Source of the DNA: Brasenia schreberi
Lineage: Eukaryota; Streptophyta; Magnoliopsida; Nymphaeales; Cabombaceae
Direction: 5' to 3'
Length of the DNA stretch: 64,000 nucleotides
Assembly (NCBI GenBank): GCA_036023115.1
Contig: JAYKKT010000091.1
Location: forward strand, 31,257,501 to 31,321,500
The notes beneath the pieces are model-generated. The model had not been told where the DNA came from, did no database searches, and worked only from the letters and a program-made list of their open reading frames with translations. The stretch's first letter is position 1; every line of letters starts with the position of its first letter. This document shows, one piece after another, positions 48,401 through 59,269 of this stretch. The translations under genes were made by a program, and so were the position numbers.

Positions 48401-49380
48401 CGCTCCCTCTTTACTCTTTGATATATGCTGGATCGCTCCAGAGTCGATCCACCAACCAATCACCAGGCGAGTCCATATAGAGACACTCAGAAATCACACA
48501 AATTATGTCATGCTTCTCCATTGTGCCACGTCGTTGATTGTTACCTCCATTGGTCTTCTTGTTGCGGTAGTCTATTTTGTAGTGCTCCATCTTGCTAGAG
48601 TTGAAGCATTTTACTCGAAAAGCGGACTCCTACGATTTCTTAAAATTTTGACTGTTCTGCTTTTTATTCTTACCAAATTTCTTATTTGATTTTCTTTTCT
48701 CTCATTATTCTTGGAGCTAGATCCTAGATTATCTTGAGCAACTAGCAATTTTTCTCTTTTATTTTTTTTATATGTTCTTCCTCGATTGGTAGTTTCAATG
48801 GGAGTTTAGAAGGGTAAATTAGGTCCAAGTCTTAGAGTTATGGTTACCATATTCGAAGAAAGGGGGAGATTGTTTAGAATCGTGAATATTTGTATCAGTT
48901 TAGAAATGACTAACTTTCTATAGCTAGATCTCTAGCCATTACTAACATTTGGTTAACATGTTCAATAATGTTGTCATCTTCTTTCATTTTGTAAGAGTTA
49001 TACTTCGGAAGGTGTAGTTATACATGCAACTTAGTTGTAGTATCATATTTAGTGGTTAAGGAATCAAATAACTCTTTAGCAGTTTCAAACTCCTCAAAAA
49101 CTCTAATCAAATCATTTTCCATGTAAGTCAACATTATTGTCCTAGCTATTGTGTTATCTTTTAGAAATGTCTTATATCTCTCTTTTTCCTCATATGTTGC
49201 AACAAGTATAGGAGGTAAAATTGTTTCCTTCAGTACATAGTCAACTCATTCTGAAGTTAAGGCCAGTGGTATTCTTCTTTTTAAGGTTTAAAAATTTAGG
49301 TCATTTAACTTTTCAGTCTTTGTAAATTCAGACACGTAAATTTTGGAAGTCATTTTTAAAACTTTTTTGCAGAGACAATA
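45450..49380 (-). pseudogene. copia-1 gag-pol remnants
   Basis: In element order: gag about 48700-49380 (shifted frames, KYNSYKMKEDDNI-like). CCHC knuckle 48540-48620, with the second Cys lost (KCFNSSKMEHYK). Protease WWIDSGAIQHIS at 48400-48460. Integrase core about 47640-47960, with FKEYKQEIENQLGH-like residues. Integrase C-terminal region MKILDQSRDKLDSRS...GSKGYQFYN at 46975-47358. RT tail MKDMGEASYILGIKISQDK and RYINYILKKFKIG, TRPDISF at 46011-46322. RNase H MAEYVACSMTATSAIW, VVIYCDNNTVITLIKS, KHIMVKYHYVHDM and MFADPLTKGI at 45450-45782. The middle of RT is decayed. It is the same lineage as copia-2. Confidence 0.85.
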
Positions 49381-50680
49381 AGTAGAGAGACTAGATATTT
49401 TATGATAGAAAATATAGAACATGCATAAGATCGATTTACATAAGACATTTCATAAAGAACCAAAAAGTTGAGGCACCTAAATGCAATATCCACAAGTTCA
49501 AGGTACGAAACAATAAATATTTCATGAGTTTGTACTATAGTTTATCTAATATGTAGGTACCATTCTGGAAAAATTGTAAAAATTGGGAGTAACTATTTTG
49601 AGGCACTCTTCTATAGTTTATTTAACCTTCAGGTACTAATTTGGAAATACAATTAAATCCAGGATTGAATTTGAAAAATTATTGTTTAGGGCATTTCTCA
49701 AAAGTACAAGGGTAATCTTATACTTTTTCAGGGTGGTATAACAAATATTTCATAAAACTGACAAGGCTATATCCATAAAAACACCCAAAATCCAGATTTT
49801 GTAATTTCTTTAAATGACTAGTGACAAATAAGTAAAACTAAACCCTGTTATTTTGTAGTTTTACAGACTATCAGAGGGTAGAAAAGACTTTTTATATTAA
49901 TAAGAGTACAATTGTTTTTTCACCTCAAAATATCTAAATATTTCAATAATTTTGCCCTTTGAAATTTTGTAATTTTCATTTTTGTAAAGGGCAAAATTGA
50001 TTTTTCACAGGCAAAATCGTTACCCTGGGTGATTTTTTGCCCACGATTTTGCAAAACCATAGTTTTTGCGGGTTTAAGTATAGGAGAGAGAGAGTGTGAG
50101 AGAGCGAGAGGAAGAGAAATTGAGGAAAAGAAGAGGAGCGGCCCTACCGTCGCCTATGGTTTGTGGTCGTTGCTCTTCCAAGTCTTCATCTCCAACCAAC
50201 TAGGATCTGCATCAGGCTATCTTCGACTCTATTTTAAGCCATTTGAGCTCTGCCTCATGCCATCTTCGGCTTTTGCCTTAGGCCATCTTGGGTTTTCGCC
50301 TCTGGCCTCTTTCTCTTTGCCTTAGGTAGTCTGGTTTCATTTTTGAATGAGAGAAAACAGGAAGAGAAAATAAAGAGGAGGCCGCCAGCGGTTCTTTTTC
50401 GCTTGACTGACCTTTTCTTTTTCCTCTTGCTCTTTGCTGTGTTCAAGCTATGCCTTTGATTTTCAAGGCTTTGACCTACCTAAGGCCACCTTCAGAGGAT
50501 GACTTCCAATCGTCCAAACTTCCTTTTTCTCTTTTCATCTCTTTCCCTTTCCTCTCTTTTTTTTATTTATAAAAAACCACTTATGCTGAAAAACATTTTT
50601 CGGCTTCTCTTACTAATACAATTTTTTTTTATTTGCAAAATTAGAATACCTTTTTAGAGTTTGCCGCAAATCTTGAACAG
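49380..50680 (-). other. copia-1 5' leader region
   Basis: This lies between the primer site and gag. It includes a GA-rich tract (50080-50140) and an arginine/lysine-rich open frame on the minus strand (50255-50446) that matches no family I know. It is probably untranslated leader; it is longer than in many copia elements. Confidence 0.5.
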
Positions 50681-50694
50681 GCTCTGATACTAGA

Positions 50695-51093
50695 TGTTGG
50701 TGCAATCCCTTTTCTGAAGTCGTCTAAGATTTTCGGTGTTCGATTATAGTGCAACAGAAGTCGTGTAATGTTTCTATGTTACCTGCACAGGGTTTTCTCA
50801 AAAGACTGTAAGTGTTTATCTCATACTATCTACTTTCTGTATGATTTTTTGTATTTATACATGGCTTTTCCATTTTTTGAGTTTTTCTCTCTGTGCTTTC
50901 CTTTTTAACAGACATTTTTTCCTTTATCCAGGAGATGCGTGTGAAGTTTTCAAAACCGGAAAAACAGTTTTTATGAACGTTTGATTTTTGAAATAATACG
51001 ATCTCATGAAATCTGAGAAGAGGGCCCTTCTTCCCGCATTTCATGGTCGTTATTAGTAATGGGACTGATTCGGTTCAACATCCACTACTTACA
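50695..51093 (-). repeat. copia-1 5' LTR
   Basis: 399 bp, reading TGTAAGTAGTGG...ACCAACA in element sense. It matches the 3' LTR across GACTGTAAGTGTTTATCTC, TTTATACATGGCTTTT and GAGGGCCCTTCTT. The number of visible substitutions suggests an old insertion. Confidence 0.85.
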
Positions 51094-52580
51094 CAAACTT
51101 GAAATGTTATGCAAGTAAGATCAGGGTAAGAACGAACGGTTCAACATCACACATGGTAATTTCTAAAGGAACAATATCACACAGGCAGTATTCGAGCTAA
51201 GATAAGACAACGCATTGGATAATATGGTTTCTCGGAGAGATTTTATCATACCTATTAACCTATTTTATTGGGAGACATCAACCACATCAAAAAAACTCTC
51301 AAGGAAATCAATACTACCCGCATCGTTCTCATCCCTAAGAGATTGGATGCTCTTGAATTTGTAGATTTCCACCTGATAAGTTTATACAATTTCCTATACA
51401 AGATCATTATTAAGACAATGATCAGATACCTCATATATGAAGATCAAAAGGTATTTTTGAAGGGTAGACACATTCATGAAAGTATCTTCATAATGCATGA
51501 GATGGTGGACATCATGTATCATACTAAAAAAGTATCGGTGTTTTTCAAGACGGATCTCATGAAAGCCTGTCATAGAGTTGATTGGAGATTCATAAGAAAA
51601 TCACTAAGATTTTTTGGCTTCGCAAGAGGGTTGGATCAAACTTGTTATGGAATGTGTAACGACAACGAGTTTTGCAATCTTAATCCATGGACAAGCTGGC
51701 AATATATTCCATGGATCCTAAGGTATTTCTAATCATAACGGAAATGTTAAGGTGACCCACTCTCACCCTAGCTATTTCTAATCATAATGGAAATGCTATC
51801 ATGGAGGCTTCACAAAGCACAAAAAGAAAGTTGATTGTCCCAATGTCCATTAAATCATTTCAATGACAACTTCTATGCAAATGGCATTATTCTTTCTACG
51901 AGACAAGAAAGCTTCTATTTATCATTTCCTTGAGATCGTAGAGAAATTTGAAGGAGCATTCAAGCTTAAAGTCATCAAAGAGAAATAGTTGATGATCTCT
52001 TTTGCAATGAGCTGCGAATGAGTTCATTGAGTCATAACTTTATGTAGTTGCCAAATGGAATGGCTTGTACCTTCGGGTTCTAATATTTAAGAGCAAACTC
52101 ACGGGAAGCATGTGTTTACCAATCGTCAACAAAATCACGAAAAACTAGAAAGGTGGTGTTGCCAAGTCCTCTAGTAATTAAAATTATCCTGATTAAAGCA
52201 ACCCTGTCTTCTATCCCATATTGGATGATGGCTTTTCGACTCCTTCAAGGCACTATTAAGAAAATTAAAATCGTCTTAAAGCAATTCCTATGGGTGGGTA
52301 TAGAAGTTCAAAGAGTATTCATCTATTGAAATGGGATCAAGTCTGTAAACCACGTGAAGGAGGCTTAGGACTTTTCTAGATTGGCAACTTTAATTATTGC
52401 TATCTCAGAATGTATGTCAGTTGGTGTCCAAGCACATGGTGTTAGCTTGTCAATGCAAAGTACCTCAACTTGAACTCTATTTGGTTCCCTTGGGAGGAAA
52501 CATTAGGATCTTGGGGTGGAAGTCCATTCAGCCAGGATTGTTTGTGGTACAAGTAGAAGCATAACATCAGAGGTAAACTG

Positions 52581-52985
52581 TGTTAAGTTGTGGCCATTCT
52601 CGGCAATCCAGCACAGGTAATGGCTGGACTGGCCATCAAGTCCATTACCTGAATCTCGGATTGAAGATAAGGTGGCCATAACAACCGGACCATTATCAGG
52701 ATTTTTGGTAACAGTCCGGATAAGAATGCTCCAGATGAGAGAAGTCCAATAGAGATAACCAGGAAAGGGGGAGCACGTGCTGCTCTATAAATACAAAGCA
52801 GCGCAAACGGAAAATACATAGATATACAATGAAAAATCTTCCCCTGAAAAACTCCACTACGTGGAAACCTCAAAAACCAACAAAATCACATACCGTTATT
52901 CTGCTGTAGGTGTACCTAGAAGGCTTGATAGAGGACAGAAGAAAGGTGACGGACTCCGGCAATCGGCTTCAGAAAACAGACATCA
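52581..52985 (+). repeat. copia-2 5' LTR
   Basis: Contains CTCTATAAATACA, a likely TATA box, near 52781-52796, followed by the probable transcription start region. It agrees with the 3' LTR along its whole length with scattered, mostly transition-type differences. Confidence 0.9.
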
Positions 52986-53144
52986 ATGGTTCTTGACCCT
53001 ACAAAAAGAAAAGGTATGCATCATCGTTCCAAAAGAAATAGAAGAGGAGAGAAGGGAAAAAAAAGGGAAGTAGGCAGGCCGAAACTAAAGTCGTGATCGA
53101 CCATAGGCTGAATCAAAGGCGTCAGTAGAAGAATGGGTTCGGCA

Positions 53145-53310
53145 AAAAGCCAAAAGCCAAAACAAAGAACGCGTTCGATCGAAGGCCAAAAAGCCAGAAC
53201 CAAGAACGCGTTCGGCCGAAGGCCAAAGCCAGAACCAAGAACACAGTCGACCAAAGGCCAAAGCCAGAACCAAGAACGCGGTCGGCTGAAGGCCAAGACT
53301 AGAACCAAGC
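53145..53310 (+). repeat. Minisatellite, about 36-bp units, in the copia-2 leader
   Basis: Four to five units follow the pattern GGCCAAAGCCAGAACCAAGA then ACGCGGTCGGCTGAA, with small length variation. One frame reads repeats of K(A/S)(R/Q)TKNAFGRRPK-like residues and the opposite strand reads LALAFGR-CSWFW. It lies between the 5' LTR and gag, so it is probably untranslated leader expansion. Confidence 0.85.
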
Positions 53311-54049
53311 CGCAAAGGCTGTTGACCGCCACAAAGGGCCAAGGAGTGGAGCGGGCTCCGCCTGCCTCACCCTTTCTCCCTCTGTTAGACTCTCTCTCCT
53401 CATTTTTATGTTACGAAAACTGTCAGGCGGTTTCAGAAAATCGAGGGTCGAAACCAACAGTTTTGCAAAAACCGCATCGGGCAACGGACTAAAAAGTTTG
53501 TTATGTCCTGATCGATTTTCAGACATTACAACACTGCCCCTTGACAAAATTATGAATATATCCAAATATTTTCAGGTAAAAAGATTGTTTTTCCTTCATT
53601 GAGTAAAAAGTCAGTTTTACCCTCTCGCGGATTGTAAAAATTATGAGATGTCATGCTTTAGTTTTACGTTACTGCACTTTCCAGTTTGAGTTAATTTCTT
53701 TTCTGCCATTGTGTCAAAAGATAGGTTTGTCCCTTTACTTTTGAGAAAATTATACATTTGGGCTGAGGGTTAAAATTACAATTTTAACCCTAATCAGTTA
53801 CGAATTTTACAGAAATACCAAAAACTAATTTTATGAGTATATCCTTAGGCTTTTCAAAAATTTTCAAAAGTAGACAGATACTTAAAATTACAGTTTTACC
53901 CTTGGTATTATTTGAAAAATGCTAAAGGCAAAAATTTTTGGGAACATTGCAAGTTTATACTAAGTTGCTTATAAAATGTCTTTAGTTTATTTTTATGATA
54001 TTATGCACCGTTCTAACATGGTCCTTTCTATGTGTGTTTGTTGCTTTAT

Positions 54050-56643
54050 GTTTATTTCCTTTTTAGAGTGTCTAATTGTTATAATTGTCAAACACATAAA
54101 AATGAGTTCCAAAATATGTGTTTGAATTGGTAAAAACTGAGAAACTGAACGATCTAAACTTCTAAACATGGAAAAGAAGAATTTCACTTGCTCTAACACT
54201 TGAGGGTGTTGAGTACGTACTAAAGAAAACCATGCGTCCGCCACCACTATATGCAATTGAGCAACAAATAGAAATGTATAAAACATTTCTAAAGGATGAC
54301 ACAATAGCAAGGACAATCATATTGACCTACATGGATGATGACTTGATTAGGGTCTTCGAAGAATTTGAGACTGCCAACTTTGATTCAATAACAACTAAGT
54401 ATGACACAACTGTCAAATTACATGTGCAGGTGCTACTACAAAAGTACAACTCCTTCAAAATGAAAGAAGAAGATAATGTAGTAGAACATATAAATCATAT
54501 ATTAGTAATGGCTAGGAACTTAGCCGTTGCGAAATCAGTCATCCTAGAACTAATGCAAATATCAACAATATTAAACAGTCTACCCCCATCATGGAACATG
54601 GTCACCACTGCCCTCATATTAGGCTCTAAGATTAACCTTTCTGGATTGTCCCTAAAACTAGCAATAGAAAAAGAACATATGATCAAAAACAAGAAAGAGA
54701 AATTGCTAGTGGTATAAGATGAGATAGGGTCTAGCTCCAAACCCATCCAAAAGTAAAATAAACCAAACAAGAGGTTTGGTAAGAATAACAAGAAGGGCGG
54801 TCAAAATTTTAAGAAATCACAGGAAACTGCTTCTCAAGTCAAGTGCTTCAATTGTGGAAAGATGAGACACTTTAAGAGGTACTATCGCAACAAGAAAGAT
54901 GGTAAAAACAACCCACAGCGCGGATAGTCAGAGATGTAGGATATAATCTGCATGATTTTAGAGTGTTTATATATGGACCGCCTGATGACAAGTTGGTGGA
55001 TAGACTCCGGAGTTACACGACACATCTTAAAGACCATGGAAGGGGCAATGGACCTAAAGGAATACAAATCCGACAAACATTGAGTCTACATGGGTAATAA
55101 TATATTCTCAGATATTTTGGGTATTGGGTCCTTTAGGATTTATGTACAAGGCAAACCAATTGTATTAATTGATGTATTAATTGTGCCAACTATAAGGTGC
55201 AATCTGGTCTCGGTCCCTGCCTTAGTAAAGAAAGATTTTGATGTCAAGTTTAATCCTAGGAATGTGATTGTGGGAAAGCATGGGAGAATATTATTCTCTA
55301 GAGAATTTGATGTAGAGCATGGACTATTTAAATTTTGTGATAATAAAATTGATACTACTTCTGCTTATATTGAGTGTGCCTTTACTGTTAATGTGAATAT
55401 ATGGCATAAACGCCTTGGGCATATAAGTCTGAAAAAGTTGAGGAAATTATCAAACTTTGACTTACTGCTTGGATTTGAGGAAATACTTTCAACAAGTGTG
55501 AAGCTTGTATACAAGGAAAGATGACAAGGAAAGTTTTTCTGAATGAATCAACAAGAGCAACAACTATATTGGAGATTATTTACACAGATTTATGTGGACC
55601 TTTTAGAGTAAAGTCACATCGTGGAAAGGGTTATTTTATAACCTTTATCGATGATTACTCTAGATATATGTATTTATATCTTTTGACACATAAATCTGAG
55701 GCACTGAATGTTTTTAAAGAATATAAGCAAGAAGTGGAAAACCAATTAGGGCATTCAATCAAAGTCTTAAGATCAGATAGAGGTAGTGAATATACCTCGG
55801 TAGAATTTCTTAAATTCTACAAAGACTTTGATATTGTAAAGTCAGGAGAGAGTTATTGATTATATCCTCAAGAAGTTCAAAATGGGTGAATGCAAGTCTG
55901 CTAATACACCTGTTAAAAAAGGGGTCAAAATTAGCAAGGTTGATTATCCCGGTAAAGGAGACGATAAGCCTAATGTTCCTTATGCACAAACTGTGGGTAG
56001 CTTGATGTATGATATGTTGTGTACAAGACCTGATATCAACTTTGATGTTGGTCTTCTAAGTAGATATCAAAGTAATCTTGGATGACAGCATTGGATAACT
56101 ATAAAAAGGATTTTAAGATATCTGAAAGGAACAAGAGACTTAAAACTGTGTTTTCAAACAGATGAACTGAAAGTGGTAGGATACTCATATGCTGACTTTA
56201 CTGGGAGCAAAGATGACAGTAAATCAACCTCGGATTAAATATTCTTATTTAAAGGTGGTGTTGTTTCTTAGGTGTGTAAGAAACAGGGCTATGTAGCATT
56301 GCATATAGAAGAAGCTGAGTATGTAGCTTGTTGTATGGCTACAACGAGTATTGTCTGGATAAGCCACTTCATATGAGATTTGAAGATGGAAATAATCGAC
56401 AAACCGGTTATCATTTACTGTGATAACAATGCAGCAATTACTCTTATTAAGAGTGGAGCTGATTGCTCAAAAAGCATGCATATAATGGTGAAATACCACT
56501 ATGTTCATGATATGCTTATGAGAAAGGAAATATTCATCTCATACATGCCAACAAATGATATATTGGTAGACCCCTTGACTAAAAGCATAATAGAGGAACT
56601 TTTCTTTAAACATGTTACAAACATGGGTTTGAGGTATGTTTGA
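54050..56643 (+). pseudogene. copia-2 gag-pol with internal deletion
   Basis: Gag at 54232-54717 is a clean frame (IARTIILTYMDDDLIRVFEE, VVEHINHILVMARNLA). The CCHC knuckle KCFNCGKMRHFKRYYR is at 54838-54890. The protease reads WWIDSGVTRHI near 55000. 55090-55524 has IVPTIRCNLVSVPALVKKDF and the gag-pre-integrase motif WHKRLGHISLKKL. The integrase at 55521-55845 has IYTDLCGPF, FITFIDDYSRYMY and HSIKVLRSDRGSEY (first two catalytic Asp). The third catalytic residue and nearly all of RT are deleted. Reading resumes at VIDYILKKFKMGECKSANTP. RNase H at 56090-56643 has IIYCDNNAAITLIKSG and DPLTKS. It cannot self-replicate. Confidence 0.9.
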
Positions 56644-56647
56644 TTAT

Positions 56648-56790
56648 TGTGTAGGGAAATAACCATACAACAGATAAAAATATTGTATAGGAAAATAACC
56701 ACACAACGGATAAAAGTGTTGTGCAAGTAAATAACCACACAATGAACAGATTGTTGTGAAGGGAAATAACACATAACGGGTATTGGTTGC
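56648..56790 (+). repeat. Short tandem repeat array between RNase H and 3' LTR of copia-2
   Basis: About four units of 35-38 bp follow the pattern (G/A)GGAAAATAACCACACAACGG then ATAAAAGTGTTGTGTA. It lies in the 3' untranslated region of copia-2 upstream of the polypurine tract. Confidence 0.8.
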
Positions 56791-56887
56791 AGTAGCAATC
56801 ATGAAAGGATATTACTAGGTAAACCCTGCAAAAGTGGGAGAAAAATCAGTATGTCAGTACACTTAGCTCGAATGGCCAAGTGGGAGA

Positions 56888-57292
56888 TGTTAAGTTGTGG
56901 CCATTCTCGGCAATCCAGCACAAGTAACGGTTGGACTGGTCATTCAGTCTGTTACCTGAATCTCTTATTGAAGATATGGTGGCCATAACAGTCAGACCGT
57001 TATCGGGATTTTTGGTAATAGTCCGAATAAGAACACTCCAGATGAGGGAAGCCTAGTAGGGATAACCGGGAAAGGGGGAGCACGCGCTGCTCTATAAATA
57101 CAGAGCAATGCAAACGGAAAATATACAGATATACAGTGAAAAATCTTTCCCCGAAAAACTCCACTACGTGGAGACCTCAAAAACTAGCAAAATTGCATAC
57201 CTTTGTTCCGCTGCAGGCGTACCTGAAAGGCTTGACGGAGGACAGAAGAAAGGCGATGGACTCCGGCAACCAGCTTCAGAAAACAGCCATCA
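56888..57292 (+). repeat. copia-2 3' LTR
   Basis: 405 bp, the same length as the 5' LTR, with CTCTATAAATACA near 57091-57103. It is preceded by AAGTGGGAGA. Right of it L1 sequence resumes. Confidence 0.9.
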
Positions 57293-58074
57293 AATTGTTG
57301 GGGTGCAATCGAGTTTTGGTTTGATCTGTGGGTGAGAAACTATCTACTGGAAATGCTGATTGAACCAATGTTGTCCAAACAACAGCAACAATCCGAGAGA
57401 TCTCGGTCTGTCAGGTCTTGCATCGAAATGGGAACATCATTGATTATCTTTCTTGTTTTATGATGCAGATTCTAGATGAGCTAAACATTGCATCGAAATG
57501 GGAACATCATTGATTATTTTTCTTGTTTTATGATGCACGTTCTAGATGAGCTAAACATCATAGAGTTTAATACAAACAATGACAAAAGATAAGCTAACTT
57601 GGAGAGAGGCACAGGAATTCAGCTCGAAAGATCAAGAGAGAACAATTTTTCTCTAGCTAAAACAATATGGTGTTCAGGTTACAGCCCGAGAGTAGCATTA
57701 ATGCTTCATTTTGCAATGGAGAATCATCTATTGGCCCTTGATCAGCCGCATACTATGGGTATAGGAAAAGGTGACAATTGTATTCTTTGTTGGAATGCGG
57801 AGGGGATTAATGCACACCTTTTTCTATAGTACCAGGTTACCAAGAACATATGGAAAAGAGTGATTGCGTCTTTTTATAGAAAATGGCAACTGGTTTTGAT
57901 CTTGATGTCAGAATTACGAAGGTGGAGGAACAGGTTCTGGAGAGAGAAATCACTGCAAAATGCGTGGCTCATTACATTCCAACTAGGAGTAAGAGGATTA
58001 TGGGAACAACGAAAAATGTTGAGATTTAAGAACATTTGTAGCAAAAGGAACAATATAGGAACATGAATCCTGGG

Positions 58075-59260
58075 TTATACTATCATGAATGAACATCAAA
58101 GGTTTGTAAAAGCTGGGTGAAGAACATTCCCGAGTTAAGGTAAGGTAGAAAAATGGAAATGGTGGGTGACCGTAATGGAAGAACTTAAAGAGTCAAAAGC
58201 GATAATTTGACTCCTCGAGAATGGATTGTGTACAAGAATCTATGAAGGCGCTGCAAGGAAGGAACCACAAAATTTCTGTTGATTAACATAGTTTGAGAGC
58301 CATTAAGGGCCGTGAAGACTTGCAATGTGTTCGGTGACCAGAGAGATGAACCATCTCCCAGCTATGTTGGCTGGCATGGGATCCGTACTCGATACAATTT
58401 GTTAGGAGGATAAACCTCCAAGATAGGCACCTTTCATGTAAATACGATACTGCAATACTTCATCCATAGCTGGTATCAATAGCTGGTAGGGGTCTGCCTA
58501 ATCCCATCTTGACTATAATTTATAGAAAACAAGATCAGCGGTTACGAACCATAATGGAAACTTACATGTTCCTGGTCGGGTTCTGACAAACCAGCAACCG
58601 GCAACGACACAATGTTTGAAGGATGGACTTGTGAGTACGAGGTTTTTTTTTCGTAATTGATACGCACACATCCTTTTTACTATCTACATACCCTATTTTA
58701 TTGTAAATCTGATTGTGTCCTTGTTAAAATTTGAAAATTCCCATGATCAATCGAATGTTTCGTACCATTTCTTCAGTGACCTATGGCTTGAAGCTCGACT
58801 TCGACGTATGATACATCACCGTTCGTCATCCCATAGTATAGATTGAACCAAAAAAGAAGAAGAAAGGAATGAAGAAGAAGAGAAAGAGGGAGAACAAAAG
58901 AGAAAAAGGAAGAAGGGGTTCATTCAAAAAGGGTTTTAGTTATTTTAGAGGTATGTCATTGGTATATTTTTTACTATTTATTTGATATATTGATTTTATT
59001 TTCGGTTGGAATCATGGCAAAATGACATTCGGTTCTCAGTTCGAGATACAATACGGGCACATCTCTCTTAGGAGGGAGATGTGCCTTTGTCGTGGGTTTC
59101 TGTTGGTAGGAGATGCAGCTCAACTACGTGTCTCTATTGATATGGGATGCAATTGAGTTATGACTCTTCTACTTAGGAGATGAAGTTGAGCCACGTCTTT
59201 TCTGTTTGAGACAATGTTCGTAAAAATCTGAAATTTTTCACTTGAATCACTACCTTTCCT
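58075..59260. other. Spacer with a minisatellite
   Basis: No gene was recognised. It includes a GAA-rich tract (58850-58920). At 59065-59210 there are three to four imperfect units of about 35-45 bp with TTAGGAGATGAAGTTGAGCC and TAGGAGATGCAGCTCAACTA words. Confidence 0.5.
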
Positions 59261-59269
59261 TTCATTGGA

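Larger units (their letters stand above)
44694..51093 (-). mobile_element. Complete-ended Ty1/copia retrotransposon (copia-1)
   Basis: The element is flanked by the 5-bp duplication CAAAC (44689-44693 and 51094-51098). The two LTRs are 44694-45258 and 50695-51093, and both begin TGTTGG on the plus strand. Next to the right-hand (5') LTR the plus strand has GCTCTGATACTA, i.e. TAGTATCAGAGC in element sense, a near-standard initiator tRNA-Met primer site (50681-50692). Next to the 3' LTR the element sense reads GGCCAAGTGGGAGAT, the copia polypurine tract (about 45258-45272). Gag, zinc knuckle, protease, integrase, RT and RNase H follow in copia order. Many stops make it inactive. Confidence 0.9.
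52581..57292 (+). mobile_element. Ty1/copia retrotransposon copia-2, internally deleted
   Basis: Both LTRs are exactly 405 bp (52581-52985 and 56888-57292), starting TGTTAAGTTGTGGCC and ending ATCA. The flanks AACTG (52576-52580) and AATTG (57293-57297) agree at 4 of 5 bases and fit one target duplication. The polypurine tract AAGTGGGAGA lies directly before the 3' LTR. The segment after the 5' LTR (ATGGTTCTTGACC) does not match the usual tRNA-Met primer site. Coding order is gag, zinc knuckle, protease, gag-pre-integrase, partial integrase, RT tail, RNase H. Insertion into the L1 element gives the relative age: copia-2 is younger than that LINE. Confidence 0.9.
51240..58070 (+). mobile_element. 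L1-type LINE remnant split by copia-2
   Basis: The left part, 51268-51730, encodes RT residues: TRIVLIPKRLDALEFVDFH, SLYNFLYKIIIKTM, EDQKVFLKGRHIHESIFIMH and VSVFFKTDLMKACHRVDWRF. Further decayed RT runs to 52580. After the copia-2 insertion the right part resumes with EFWFDLWVRNYLLE (about 57310-57350). The zf-RVT region follows at 57599-58066: IWCSGYSPRVALMLHFAM, NCILCWNAEGINAHLF, QVTKNIWKRV and AWLITFQLGVRGLWEQRK. The 5' ORF1 and endonuclease are missing. Stops are present, so it is inactive. The 3' end and any poly(A) were not determined. Confidence 0.85.

Noticed and set aside
50255..50446. Basic minus-strand ORF in the copia-1 leader as a separate gene
   Set aside because: It is short and compositionally biased (Lys/Arg), and lies between the primer site and gag without known motifs.
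53021..53342. Overlapping minus-strand frames of about 100 residues rich in LALAFGR-like repeats
   Set aside because: They are the reverse strand of the copia-2 minisatellite; the periodicity explains the openness.
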